A program made the position numbers and the translations under genes. A stretch of DNA of 64,000 bases from Tyto alba (Eukaryota; Chordata; Aves; Strigiformes; Tytonidae): assembly GCF_018691265.1 (NCBI RefSeq), contig NW_024881301.1:10367752-10431751 (forward strand), given 5' to 3'. Numbering within the stretch: position 1 is the stretch's first letter; each line of letters begins with the position of its first letter. Under the pieces are notes generated by a model. That model had not been told where the DNA came from. It ran no database searches and saw nothing but the letters and a program-made list of their open reading frames with translations. Below are positions 52,951 through 64,000 of this stretch, piece after piece.

Positions 52951-53256
52951 ATTATAGAAACATAGATTCATTTATGTTGGAAAAACCTTTAAAATCATCA
53001 GATCCAACAATAAACCAAACACTGCCAAGTCCACCATTAAACCATGTCCCTAAGCACCATGTCTATGCATCTTTTAAATACCTCCAGGGATGGTGACTCA
53101 ACCACTTGTCTGTGCACCCCATTCCAATGTTTGATAACCCGTTCAGGGAAGAAATCTCTGCTAATATCCAATCTAAACCTCCTGTGGTGTAACTTGATGC
53201 AGTTTCCTCTCATCCTATCACTTGTTACTTGGGAAAAGAGACTGACACCCACCTCG
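52951..53256 (-). mobile_element. Host CR1 LINE, 3' portion (minus, left of insertion)
   Basis: The plus strand is the reverse complement of a CR1 3' end: cctttaaaatcatcagatcc, then accatgtccctaagcacca, ttaaatacctccagggatgg and cttgttacttgggaaaagag. Read on the minus strand it encodes the C-terminal ORF2 signature with recognisable pieces such as [16 protein letters not shown] and SPSLEVFKR, close to the element's natural stop. Similarity stops abruptly at acctc (about 53255), where the opposite-strand CR1 begins. The continuation of the same element is found at 53777-53819. Confidence 0.93.
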
Positions 53257-53776
53257 TGAGACCCTACCTGCAGTAGTGTCCAGCTCTGTGGCCTCAGCAT
53301 AAGAAAGACATGGACCTGTTCAAGCGGGTCCAGAGGAGGCCACAAAGATGATCAGGGGGCTGGAACACTTTCCCTATGAGGACAGGTTGAGAGAGTTGGG
53401 GTTGTTCAGCCCCATCTGAGATGGCTCCGGGGAGACCTTAGGTTGGCCTTCCAGTACTTAAAGGGGGCCTACAGGGAAGATGGGGGACTCTTTATCAGGG
53501 TTTGTAGAGATAGGACTAGAGTAATGGTTTTAAACTGAAAGAGGGTAGATTTAAGTTAAATGTAAAGAAGAAATTCTTCACTGTAAGGGTGGTGAGACCC
53601 TGGAAGAGGTTTCCCAGAGAAGCTGTGGCTGCCCCCTCCCTGGAAGTGTTCAAGACCAAGTTGGACGGGGCTTTGAGCAACCCGGTCTAGTGGAAGGTGT
53701 CCCTGACCCTGGCAAGGGGTTTGGGACTAGGTGATCTTTAAGGTCCCTTCCAACCCAACTAATCTGTGATTCTCTA
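53257..53776 (+). mobile_element. Younger CR1 LINE nested in the host CR1 (plus)
   Basis: A 5'-truncated CR1 of about 520 bases. It starts gtgagaccctacctgcagta and continues with gcataagaaagacatggacc, gcgggtccagaggaggccac, ggaagtgttcaagaccaagt, the 3' UTR box aaggtcccttccaacccaac and a short tail ctgtgattctc. It lies in the opposite orientation to the CR1 sequence on both sides, so it inserted after the host copy. It is the least decayed CR1 here and belongs to the same general subfamily type as 46375-46708. No flanking duplication was evident. Confidence 0.94.
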
Positions 53777-53819
53777 GGCTCTTCTCTAGACACGCTCCAG
53801 CACCTCAGTGTCTTTCTCA
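53777..53819 (-). mobile_element. Host CR1 LINE, upstream portion (minus, right of insertion)
   Basis: ctcttctctagacacgctcc followed by agcacctcagtgtctttct is the reverse complement of the CR1 segment that normally lies roughly 100-150 bases upstream of the point where the left half breaks off. The host element is thus split, with that intervening piece missing. It was either lost when the younger copy inserted or deleted later. Confidence 0.85.
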
Positions 53820-55601
53820 TGTAAGATGTAAGATTTTCCAATAGCTGGGCAACCAACTGACAGTGTTCAAATTTAAGGTTCTGACTACAAATACAGCTAT
53901 TAAAAAAAAAAAAAAAAAAAGGATTTCATACTGCTGCTGTTTTATCAGGCTTTTTCAAATAGAAAAGATGCAAGTACTCTATCTATGTTATTCTTCAATC
54001 ATTTTACTGCATGTTTAATATTTAAACCAAAGTTCTTTTAATGTATTTTTGTGAGAATTTTTTTTTTTTCCCTTCCTCCTGGAGCAGACTCCTTGAAATT
54101 CCTATGTTTCCAGATCAAGCCTGAAAGTTAATGCAGATGACATCTACAAGTGTACTAATTTTATGTGACTCTCACATGAGAAAAATAGATTTAAATCTAT
54201 AAACTATTTAATTTTCTTCCTTACCTTTCTAACTTTCAGTCAGAAAAAACCCTGCATATTAGTATGCATATTTGGATTCATATATCCTATTGCCACAAGG
54301 ATCCTTTTCAAGGAACAATGTGAAAACGTTAAGATTTCTAAGGTGCCCAGGATTTCTCACACGTTTAGTGCCTCTGTTCCTTCTTTCTGACACACACATT
54401 TTCCTCCTGAGAAATATCAAAGACGCACTAAATTTATCATGGCCTTCACTTACTATTTGATTTTAAGCCACCCAAGTATAGAAGAAAAAAAAGTACTGAC
54501 ATGGAATGACATTCATGCCTTAGCAGAATGTCAGCACAGGGCTCTGATAATGAGTAAGAAAGAGAGATTGCTGCTTAAGAACAAATTTGCTTCATTCAAT
54601 GGCAATGAAAGTACTAAACCATGGAGACTGACTATTTTAATAAATGCTCTGGACAATGGCTTGTGTCAATCAATGTTCAGTCAACATTATGTTTGCTATG
54701 ATCCTGCCATTTTCCTTTTACATGTCAATCTGAGGTTGTTTTCTCATTATTCCAGATATTAGGATCATATAACCTCCGATTTTCTTTAGGAAACGGGCTT
54801 TCGCAATCTGTTTTCAGTTTGTAAAGATGAATTATCAAGGAACAAGATCTCTATTGAATCATTGCCACTTAGGTTGTATTAACATGTACATTTAAACTAA
54901 CCTTATTTAATTCTTGCATTCTTACACACTTACTGACTCCAAACAATTTGCCCTGTCCATATGTTTGTGCGATCCACCTATCAAATTTGCTAAACAAGGC
55001 AGTTCTCACAAAAATGGAAGTTGAGTGCCTACTGAGGACAAAAAGTTGTAAAACAAATTGTTAATAAAGTAAGAAATTTTCTTTTATCTTTTTTAGCCTT
55101 CCTACCTCTCCAGAGCTTTCCTAGTTCTCAGTCTGTGGCAGTGTTGGTATCATTCCCCCAACTCTATTTTCACTGACTGTGTGTTCCAGATTAAATTACC
55201 ATGCATAGGAAAACATAAAGTTGCAGAGTAACATTATTAATTAATAATTAGCCATTTTAGAAGTTATTAACTAATACCTTCATATTTGATTAATCACAAC
55301 ATAAGTTCTACTGTGAATTGGAAACAAAGTAGCTGTGCTTTGAAAAAGCTCTCTGATTGCATCTGTATAAAACAAGACAGTTTTTGCTTGTGTAAACTTT
55401 CTTGCTTATTAACATGCATGACACATGCAGAAACATTCTTGCTCTGCATGATTCAGTGACTCGGAATTTTAATAGTCCCTTTAGGTAGAACCACTGTAGA
55501 GCAACTGATTTAAGAGGCAAAATAAAGGTCAATGAACAGTGGTAGAACTCGAGGAATTACAGCTGATACTTCAATTGAAGGATTTTCTCAGAAACATGCA
55601 G
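53820..55601. other. Unique AT-rich non-coding sequence
   Basis: Nothing was recognised apart from homopolymers at 53902-53920 and 54058-54069. A 107-codon plus frame at 54439-54762 shows no domain. Confidence 0.58.
53902..53920 (+). repeat. Poly-A tract (19 nt)
   Basis: Uninterrupted A run about 80 bases beyond the split CR1. CR1 elements do not end in poly-A, so it is not their tail. Confidence 0.93.
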
Positions 55602-55645
55602 TGTATCAAGACTATACATTCAATCAAGAATGTATTCTTGATACA
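55602..55645. repeat. Two-tier hairpin (9 bp + 8 bp stems, 6-nt loop)
   Basis: The outer stem tgtatcaag (55602-55610) pairs perfectly with cttgataca (55637-55645). After an asymmetric internal loop (act opposite t), the inner stem atacattc (55614-55621) pairs with gaatgtat (55628-55635) around the loop aatcaa. The right side also forms an alternative palindrome, atcaagaat-gt-attcttgat. At 44 bases it is shorter than a typical microRNA precursor. It may be a chance AT-rich cruciform or a recognition site. Confidence 0.85.
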
Positions 55646-58058
55646 AAGTCTACAAAACTCCTCTCAAAAATTAAAAAAAATATTTAAAAATAACCTTTAA
55701 TGTATTTGTGATTTTTGAAGGATAGTGACAAAACAATACCAGCAATTTACTTAGACTTTACTTTTACAGTTGTTAGAAGGCTTTATGCTGCCAGTAAATG
55801 TTATCAAGATGTTAAATTAATTCCTTGAAGATCATCAAACAGTATAATTAATTAATGAAACAGTTAAAAGTAGATTCTTAACTTTAATGGAAATGGAGCA
55901 GCCACACAATAAAGGTCATATATTTAATTCTTAATCTGACAGAAAGTCTAAAGGGAAAGGCTTTGTGTGACTCTTACTCCTTATTCAGTGTATCCCCTGT
56001 AGTTATCCAGTAATTATTTTCACTTGATTTTATTTATTTATTTTTAAATAAACACATTCTGTAAGTATGCATTTAACTTAGCACTTGTGAAAGGCCTAAA
56101 TATAGTAGCAAGAAAGTTGCCTGATTGCAGAAGTGTGACATTTGGTATCCAAACTGTGATAATATGGAAAATAGGAAGGAGAGAATGGATTGGAAAGGAT
56201 TAGACACTGCAACCTAAATAGGACACTATACATAGTACACTTGTATACATTATATAGTATCTATAAAGCCATTTTCCTTGCATTTCTGCCAGTTAGGAGC
56301 TTACAAAAATAATCTGTTTGACTTGTTCTTAGAAAATAGAAACAAACAAAATAAATACTAAGTTTTAAAAATGACAAAGTAGGATGCTTTTACCTATGCA
56401 CAAATGATTATTTTGGGATGGTTGGTCAAGAATTATAATAGTTATTAAATGTGGACACAAACTGATGAGGTATCCTGGTTTTAGACCAAATTATAAATTG
56501 TTCTATATTGAGTAATGATACATGACTGCTTTAGTATGTTATCACATAGGTTTGCTCTATAATGGAAACAGAAAAAGCACCAATAGGAAAAACCCCAGTG
56601 TAAAGATATTAATAATGAAATCCTAACTCTACGGAACATATTTTCTGAGACAAAGGTAAATTTGTCCATGACAATGGTATAATACTTTGCATGAGCATTT
56701 GCATGCCTTGGTTTTTCTAGTATGAAAGTCCAGAAAAAAAGGAATCTGCTAAGTACAAACAGAGCAAACTTCACGCCCCACCACAGCCTCCTCCCCAGCA
56801 CCCTGCAGATCCATCCGAAGGCCTGTGAAACATTTATGTTCCACTTCAGCTATAATTTGAATAATACATTCTGTCAAGTTACATAAATTTCAGAACAAAT
56901 CATACATCACATATTTGGTAGTAATATTTCCTTATGGAAATTAAAGTGATCTGTGAACTCAAAATTAGTTACCCAAATATTATGAAAAATGCATATAACA
57001 GTTTTTCAATCTGAGATGATATATCAGTAATGTAAAAGGTGAAATTATGAATTATTTTATTTTAATAATTAAAAGAGGGATTATTACAGAAAACCAGAAG
57101 AGCATACTCTGCCTTGTAGGTTCTTAGGCCTATTAATATTCTGGATTAAGAAAGAGTTCATTGCACTTCTGAAAACTGCTCGACTTGCACTTCTGTACAT
57201 TAAGTCATATTTTAGGAAGAAAGATATTTTAAAATCACCTACCTGGGGGTCTTTTCCCCCCCTGAATTCAAGTTATTCCTCTATTATAACTAGACTTTCT
57301 CCTGCTAAACAAGAAACATAGGTTTCCATTTAATATCTGTATTCTTGCATGAAAAGGCAACCCTGAATTCTGTTACGTAACAGGCTGAAGTGATGGCAAA
57401 TGCCTGTGGTCTTCTGAAAACCTGTTTCTCCTGTCTCTATAATCCAGGGCAGGTAACTTCCTCGCTGTTAAATCTGGCTACAGGATAAATTTCATAACCC
57501 AGACAGTCCTTTTCTACTGGAAGAGCCATTCCTGCTAGGTTGAAGTGAAAAGCAAGTAGAAAAAAAGTTTTTGCTTCTAGACACAAACAGTTCAAGGAGG
57601 CTCTCCCACAAACAGAAAGGGCTGGGGTCACTTAGTCCATACTCCTTAACTCCTCAAAAGGCAGGAGGACAGAAAGGAGAAAGAATGCAGAACAGAGAAA
57701 TATTTTAGAGACTCCCAGGCCAAGGGGAAAGTAAATAAATAAATTACCTACCAAACATTTTCCTGTTCTCAAAAGCAGAAAAAACACACTGGGGAGACAG
57801 CTGATTGGAGAAAACCCCTGTCGCTTAAACCACATGGAGGAGAAAGAAGACATTTGAAGAATACTTCCTAGATGTTGCCATTTAATATCACAAGCCAGGG
57901 TTCGCAAATGCATGTCAGATACTACAGTACAAGTGTTCTAGTACTTCACATGGACTAAAGAAGGATTTGAGAAATATGACTGTTGATGAAATTGAATAAA
58001 TTTTAAATAAAATTTCTCTTCTAAAGGACATCCAAGGTGTAAATATCTGCAGGTCTGA

Positions 58059-58089
<31 letters not shown>

Positions 58090-58375
58090 TGTTTTGAGAA
58101 TAACCAAAGGGAACGAAGGACAGACTTCTCTTACTAAGCAGAACCACTTTCAGGTGGTTTCACGTGATGTTGTATTTCTTCATTCATTCAAGAATATGTG
58201 GATGACAGAATTATATATTGTAACTCATATTGGAAAGTCACACACAACCAGAAATAAGTTCTGTACTTAACCAAATATTGTCATTTCAGCTGCTCTGTAA
58301 AAAAAAAGTCTACTATTAAATAACAGTGATTTAAAAGACTTCCAGTGGGATTCATATTTAAAAAAAATCAGTCAC
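55646..58375. other. Unique AT-rich non-coding sequence
   Basis: No gene or recognisable interspersed repeat was found; a 25-nt T run lies at 58059-58083. Confidence 0.6.
58059..58083 (+). repeat. Poly-T tract (25 nt)
   Basis: The longest A/T homopolymer in the window, with no retroelement body recognised on either side. Confidence 0.95.
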
Positions 58376-58490
58376 CTAGTCTCTGCTCTTTGCCAGCAGT
58401 TCCTCTAGAGCTGTAGAACGGCACATCTGGAAGCGAGGGGGTGGGACGGTGTGATCTGTCTTCATCATTTAGGGATTTGGTCAAAACCAT
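58376..58490 (-). other. Weak candidate first exon / conserved islet
   Basis: On the minus strand an ATG at 58490-58488 in good Kozak context (A at -3, G at +4) opens a 38-codon frame. The frame runs into a donor-like GACTAG|GTGACTG after 58376. The peptide starts MVLTKSLNDEDRSHR and is polar and P/S-rich; no family is recognised. A TAG lies four codons upstream of the ATG, so this would have to be a start exon. Inside it, a strong pyrimidine tract plus AG (caccccctcgcttccag) offers an alternative acceptor, giving a 51-bp piece. The islet is GC/CpG-richer than its flanks. It is unsupported by any partner exon. Confidence 0.18.
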
Positions 58491-61400
58491 TCTTTGATGG
58501 TGCTATTTCCACTGCCTAAAGAGAGTCTCTAGACAACTGCCTTAGACTAAACGAGTAACTTCGAACTGATCACCTTGGGTGAGATATACTCATCCATAGC
58601 ACCCTGACTAATGACACTTGTGGGGAACATTTGAAAATGAGAATTGAGAATGAAATGTAAAATATGAAACTTAAGGAGCATTCATAGTGCAGATAAATAA
58701 ACTTGTGACTGATATTAAATGTTCATTTCAGAATTGGTGCAATAGGTAGTATGATCATGTTTTAACAAAAAGTAATTCAATTATAGGAAAAGCTAAACAT
58801 TATATGCATTGAAGAAAAATATTTATTTATAGATGTGATTATTATATTCCCATCAACTACAATCTCTGGGTAACTGTACATAATTTAAATTGCTGAATTT
58901 TTTTTTAATGCTCATTCATGCTTAGATAAATAGATGATCCTTAGCTGACCAACGAATAACAGATTCTGAGCTAACAACCTTCCCAGTGAGTACACACCTC
59001 TGCCAGCCTTCACATTATAACCCCAAGCAGAAGTTCAGCTATCAAAGTTGAAAACAAAGATTACATTAGTGTTGACACAAGCTATTTGTGGGTTAAGTGA
59101 TGATGGCCAGTGAGAATTAATGGTGCTCAGCAATAGATTTATTTCCCACAGAACCCCACTCACTGTAGAAAAAGCTCTCTTTGGCTTCATCAAATAAAAG
59201 ACTTCTTCAACCGTAAGCCCACAGTAAGAGCATGGGAGATAAGCGTGCCAACAAAAATCATTAATAACAGAAACACAGTATTAGCTGGGTCTGGTGAAAC
59301 ACCTGGATTTAATGACATCAGTAGAAATGATCAAAGGCTGTTAGTAGCCCACTATGTTTTTTCCATTCCCCGGAGAGTAGTAAGTGCAAACCTGAGTCCA
59401 TTTCCCAGAGCTGTTTCAGACACTGCAGACTCCTGTCTTCCCTGGTAACAAAGACACACAGATCACTCAAGTATCTGCTCTGTTGTCCGCAACAAAACTG
59501 CCTTCCTGAGACACCTAAAATTGGCATGAACAGTGGATCTCCTCTTGGAGATCCCTCCGCTTTCAGGACCCTCAGATCACTCCTCACACTAGAGGAATAT
59601 GGAGAAAACCAACAGTTTAATGTGTGTCAGGATATCAGGTACTATTATGACCACCAGAACAGAAAAGTATAATTAGCATACTAAATAGGTTCTGCACAGA
59701 AATAATACCTTATTTTCCTACCTATGAAGAGGTAGGTTTTTTTTTTTTTTTTGTGTGTGTGTGTGATTAAAAAATAAATATATATCAATGTAGCTAGAGA
59801 GATTTTGGGATCTAAATAATATTTATGCAGACTGGGATATGAAAGTCCCAGCTTTCATAGATTTTTTGAGGGTCAGAAGGATTACTAAAAACTTCAGGGC
59901 AAATGGTTGAAGAGATTAAGAGAATTCATTTAAGTTTAATCAGAATTTGCCAGAGTCATGTTTGATATATAAATAATGCAAGTTTGAAAAATATGCTGCA
60001 AATTTGCATTCTGTTTCCCTGAAAGAAGTGAAGCCGAGAATAGTTTTCATGCTTCATACATCTTCCCTTGTTTTAGTACTGCTGTAGCTATAAGACCATA
60101 AGCTAACATTATACATTTAGAAGGATACCCAAAAGTAATAATATTTCAGTCAGAATTTTTCTCTCCTTTTGCACAGAGGTCCAACTTTTCTATGGAAGAC
60201 ATTTGATTTTGTAAAGTTAGAAAAGAACACTGTATCACATCTCTGTAAAAAGCAAAGCATTAAATTTATTCAAGATTTCCTCACAGCAAATAAATAGGTT
60301 TTCATTTCTCAAACATACATGAAATGAACACAGTCTGATAGACTGTGCAGCAGCACATACTATCAGTAACTATAATGATACAAATTATTCCACCAATCCT
60401 CTTCAATAATTCTAACCAAGAAGGATCTCTGATGAAGCTTTACATAGAATTAATAAATCAAATGGAACGGCATTGGAGACAGAACAGCTGTAATACAGAA
60501 AAGTAGTGATCTACTGATTCAATAAGCTGCATTTGTTATTCTCAATTTGTTTTACCATTTGGATTTTAATTACAAATCAAGTATCTAATCTAAGCTGAAA
60601 TCAGACAATTCAATTTATGTCAGGTATGTGTTTCCAGAAAGTAATCAATCTAACATTTTAGAAGGAAGAAAAAGGTTTTCCTTTAGTTCATTATGATTAT
60701 TTTGTTTAAATATAAGGAAATCACTAAGAAAATAAATTTAAAAAAATAGCTGTATGCATAATGAAAGTTACTTAACAGAAGAAAAATTTGATTTTGAATA
60801 AGATAGCTAAAAAGTACTGGTATTATTGATTTTTTTTTTATCCCCTGACAGCTAACCAATTACTCAGAGAAGACATGCTACAACTACACAATCTTAGCAT
60901 AATACCATGTGCAGGAAAGATTAGTAACTGAAAACAGAAAACCCACCATGTTGTTGAAGTCTACAATAGTCAGACAGTGCAGGATGAATAAATTCTTGTA
61001 GTAGAGGGATATCAGGATACAGCAATTATTTTCTGTTTTCTCAGATACCCAGAGTATTGATATATCAACAAGAGATCAATTAATTACCCAAACAGTCTCA
61101 CGATATTATTTTGCCTAACCCTAAGCCAGATGCTCTGTCAAATAAGATACTTTCTAAAACTATGCCGCGTTATATCTGGTTCTGTCATGCTTTTCCCACA
61201 GCACGTGCTTCTTTGCTTACTGTTGCTCTAAGACACGTTATGATACTTTAAGAAATCTGACTGATGTCACTAAGTATCAAAGAGTCAAAGCCAGATCAGA
61301 AATCTTGCTGCAGGACAAGATTCATCTCTGTTACAAATTTTCACTGAAAAAAGAATGAGCCTACAATGGTTCAATAGCATCTGCACAGAAGTGCTGGTTT

Positions 61401-64000
61401 TATAGCTTGTTTATTTCTGGCGAATTAAAATAGCTGCATCTCCTACAAAGTTGCTTAGATGTATCTCTTGTATTGGATTGCTCCTGATCTTAAATATTTA
61501 ATTATAGATCTTCTTAGGATTTTAGTCATATTTCAACCCAGTAGTATTATTTCTTTCTTGATGTCATACTGACTGCCTTCAGTCCTGCCTAGTATTATTT
61601 TGCTTTTGGACAGATTCCATATCATATACAAAAGAAAATATATTTTGACCTAATCAGTCCAATTTGTACCTCCTGGGACAGCTAGGCTGCCTCATCTCCT
61701 TGAACATACTGAGGTACTTTTCCAAATTGTATAGAAAGAAAGAAAAAGTTACATTTATTTGTTATTTTTACAAAATGCTTTAGCAAACTACATATACATA
61801 CATGCATAAATGCACATATAAAGTGTAATGTAAAGAAATGTGTTATAGTAATTACAGGACTTATTCTGTGAAAGCATTTCTCAGCCTCATTTGTCCAAAT
61901 CAAGAAATGAATTTATTTAGTTTAACATAAAGCAACACAACTCAATTTTTACTGTGTTCAAACCCTAATTTTAACAAGGTCTATCCATCAGAAAGCTATG
62001 TACCCTCCAGATCAGTGGGCATCTTCATGCAGTGCTCTGAAGGTAAAATCACAGCAGCCTTACAGGAAAGCTTGACGCTTCTCTGAGTCATGGGAGAAAA
62101 TTAGAGTGTATCATTTGAATAGCTGCATTAGAGAGCTACTGAAGTTAACAAGGATATATATTACTTTTTGTCTTGCTTACATTGTTACTTGTTCACTTTC
62201 AGAAACCAAAAACCCCAAACTGCTAACATCTGCACTTTCATTTTCTCAGTCACTAACATGAAACAATCAACTGCTTGGACATTAGGCACTTTCAGCTCAA
62301 CCTGTCTGGAATGTCTTGATCCTGGAAATGTAATATATTTTAAATTGACTTACACTTAATTATTTTTCCAGCACTTGACATTACAATAGCTGCTTTTTAG
62401 TTTGAATTTTAAGCTGTGCAAAGAAAATATACAGCAGTTGTCACTAATAATTTGTCTGAAATACATATTGCTTCATCTCCTTGTTGGACTTGATAGACCA
62501 CATGGAAGATCTACATGATAATAATAACAAGAAATGCAGCAATCAGCGTAATTTTTACTCCTATAATGATACAGAGTTCACCAAGATAACAAATAGCTTT
62601 TATATACCGATACAGCCCCAATGACCTAATATTATAATCTTGTTATCACACTGATGTCTTGGATAAAAAGACTTCCAAAATATCTATGATATGTCAACCA
62701 CTACACAAGCACTGATTTGTATTTGTACTTTATATTCAACTCAATTCACTTTATACAAATTAAAATACTCTGAGTTTTTAACACTGGACTGATATAAGTC
62801 TGTTTCCTTACACAACAAAAAGTAAGTTTAAAAAACTGTTGAGCAGGATATATGAGTTATAAATTAATTAAGAGTTAATAATCACCAGCAGACTATTAAT
62901 TTTCTACATTGTTTCCACGTAGTTTATTTGTGCATTCTTGCATTAAACAACAACAAAAAAAGGTAAAGAAAAAACCCTGAAACCTCAATGTTCTATGTTA
63001 CTGCTCTATACGTAGTGTCTGTCAGGCAGAATCTGGATTTCTAGAGCCTCACAAAACAGCTCTATGAGTAAACAAGATTCGGGACAGAATCCAGCTCTGA
63101 TTCGGGGGATACAGGGATCTTCCTCACCCATGAGTGAGCTTTACTTTGTTCTCCATTACCATCCTATTTCATCTGTGTATCTGAAAAGTAATACTAGGTA
63201 ATTGTCTTGCAAATAGTATTTGTACTGATTACAGATCTGGTTTACAGGATGGGTGGCTTTTAGCCATGTAGATCCTAGGCAGTGAAGTGTAAAAAAAGAA
63301 AGAAAATAGATCATTTCTACAGTAAGGGCTGCAGTGTCCAGTGACAGCAAAATTACTGCTTGTACTGGTGCGTGACCAGATACTTAATATGTCTGTGTAG
63401 CCTCTAATTCAGTGTAACTCTCATGGAGGTAAAATCGAGTCAGACTCACTCATTTAAGGTCAAAGTTTTCCTGGTGAGAGACAATGCTCTGAAGTGAATT
63501 CTTGATGTAGACAATATTACAGAAAAACAAGAAATGCTTAGTTAATATATCTGTCTAGTCACATTTCAGGACCTCCTATGGTTAACACACTCAGATCAGA
63601 GGAGATCCTGAAACACAAAGACCATTCCTGCTTTGGCAATCAAATCAGTTGCTAAAAGCCTAAGAGAAACAACACTGTTGCTCGCTCATCTGCTCCATGC
63701 CATCTGCATACACAGATCTGGTCTTTCACCATTTTCCGCACTAGCAGCAGCAGAACGGAAGTGCAATAGCATCCTACTACTGCAACACAAGTGAATCACA
63801 GCCAACTTATTAAACAGATGAGGTGTAAGTACTTCAACAGCAATCTCAAGTAGCTCCTATTAGGTCAGAAGCTTTTTTAGCTATTCTCATGTACAAATAA
63901 ACACACTGACTACAGGAACAAAAGAGGCTGCTGGAACAATACAGTCTAACCTGCTGTGTAACACACCAGAGACCATCCCATATCACTTCACAGCGCTTTT
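58491..64000. other. Unique AT-rich non-coding sequence
   Basis: No gene or recognisable interspersed repeat was found. It contains a T16(GT)6 microsatellite at 59737-59765, a short perfect inverted repeat ggatctcc-tctt-ggagatcc at 59535-59554, and otherwise unremarkable sequence to the window end. Confidence 0.6.
59737..59765 (+). repeat. Compound microsatellite T16(GT)6
   Basis: Sixteen T residues (59737-59752) pass directly into GT dinucleotides (59753-59765). Confidence 0.92.

Noticed and set aside
53037..53345. 102-codon minus frame
   Set aside because: It is the decayed C-terminal end of CR1 ORF2 running into the nested opposite-strand CR1; it is part of a transposon remnant, not a gene.
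59535..59554. Perfect 8-bp inverted repeat ggatctcc/ggagatcc with a 4-nt loop
   Set aside because: Too short to distinguish from the many chance inverted repeats expected in 64 kb; no U run or other context to suggest function.
1..64000. tRNA, rRNA, snRNA genes and CRISPR arrays
   Set aside because: No A/B-box tRNA pattern, small nuclear RNA start or regularly spaced direct-repeat array was seen on either strand. The only periodic block is the minisatellite inside the LTR.

Overview
The window looks like non-coding, AT-rich nuclear DNA from a bird. The evidence is the repeat content. Five truncated CR1 LINE pieces carry the avian CR1 3' end, with variants of 'gatcatctagtccaacccc' on one strand and 'aaggtcccttccaacc' on the other. 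There is also a complete solo LTR whose sequence I recognise as the ERVL-type LTR family common in neoavian genomes, and a second LTR fragment beginning with the familiar avian 'ggctgggatagagt' box. No bacterial, organellar or viral gene organisation is present. Species cannot be named from the sequence.

No protein-coding gene can be called with confidence. The longest open frames (about 120-156 codons) lie inside the LTR and are by-products of its internal CTGCAGCCCATGG-type tandem motif. Several others are shadows of CR1 ORF2. Elsewhere frames rarely pass 100 codons, which is what chance gives in AT-rich DNA of this length. Three short GC/CpG-richer islets carry open frames with splice-like borders (6554-6634 minus, 41485-41666 plus, 58376-58490 minus); they are listed as weak exon or conserved-element candidates only. 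The left edge (about 1-700) reads like the end of a minus-strand 3' UTR, with AATAAA at 15-20, but no coding exon was found to go with it.

Layout: 1-20.8 kb is unique AT-rich DNA with homopolymers, small tandem duplications and a near-perfect hairpin at 12496-12555. A 1097-bp minus-strand solo LTR lies at 20832-21928, flanked by a perfect 5-bp target-site duplication. A minus-strand CR1 lies at 23711-24231 and an older one at 31842-32210. A 25-nt poly-C tract is at 35017-35041 and an LTR fragment at 38657-38725. A plus-strand CR1 with an internal deletion is at 46375-46708. A minus-strand CR1 at 52951-53819 is split by a younger plus-strand CR1 (53257-53776). A bulged hairpin is at 55602-55645. 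The rest is unique sequence.

Nothing here amounts to a new multi-gene system. The observations worth following are the transposon history (solo LTR with intact duplication, nested CR1), the two hairpins, the poly-C tract and the three exon-like islets.
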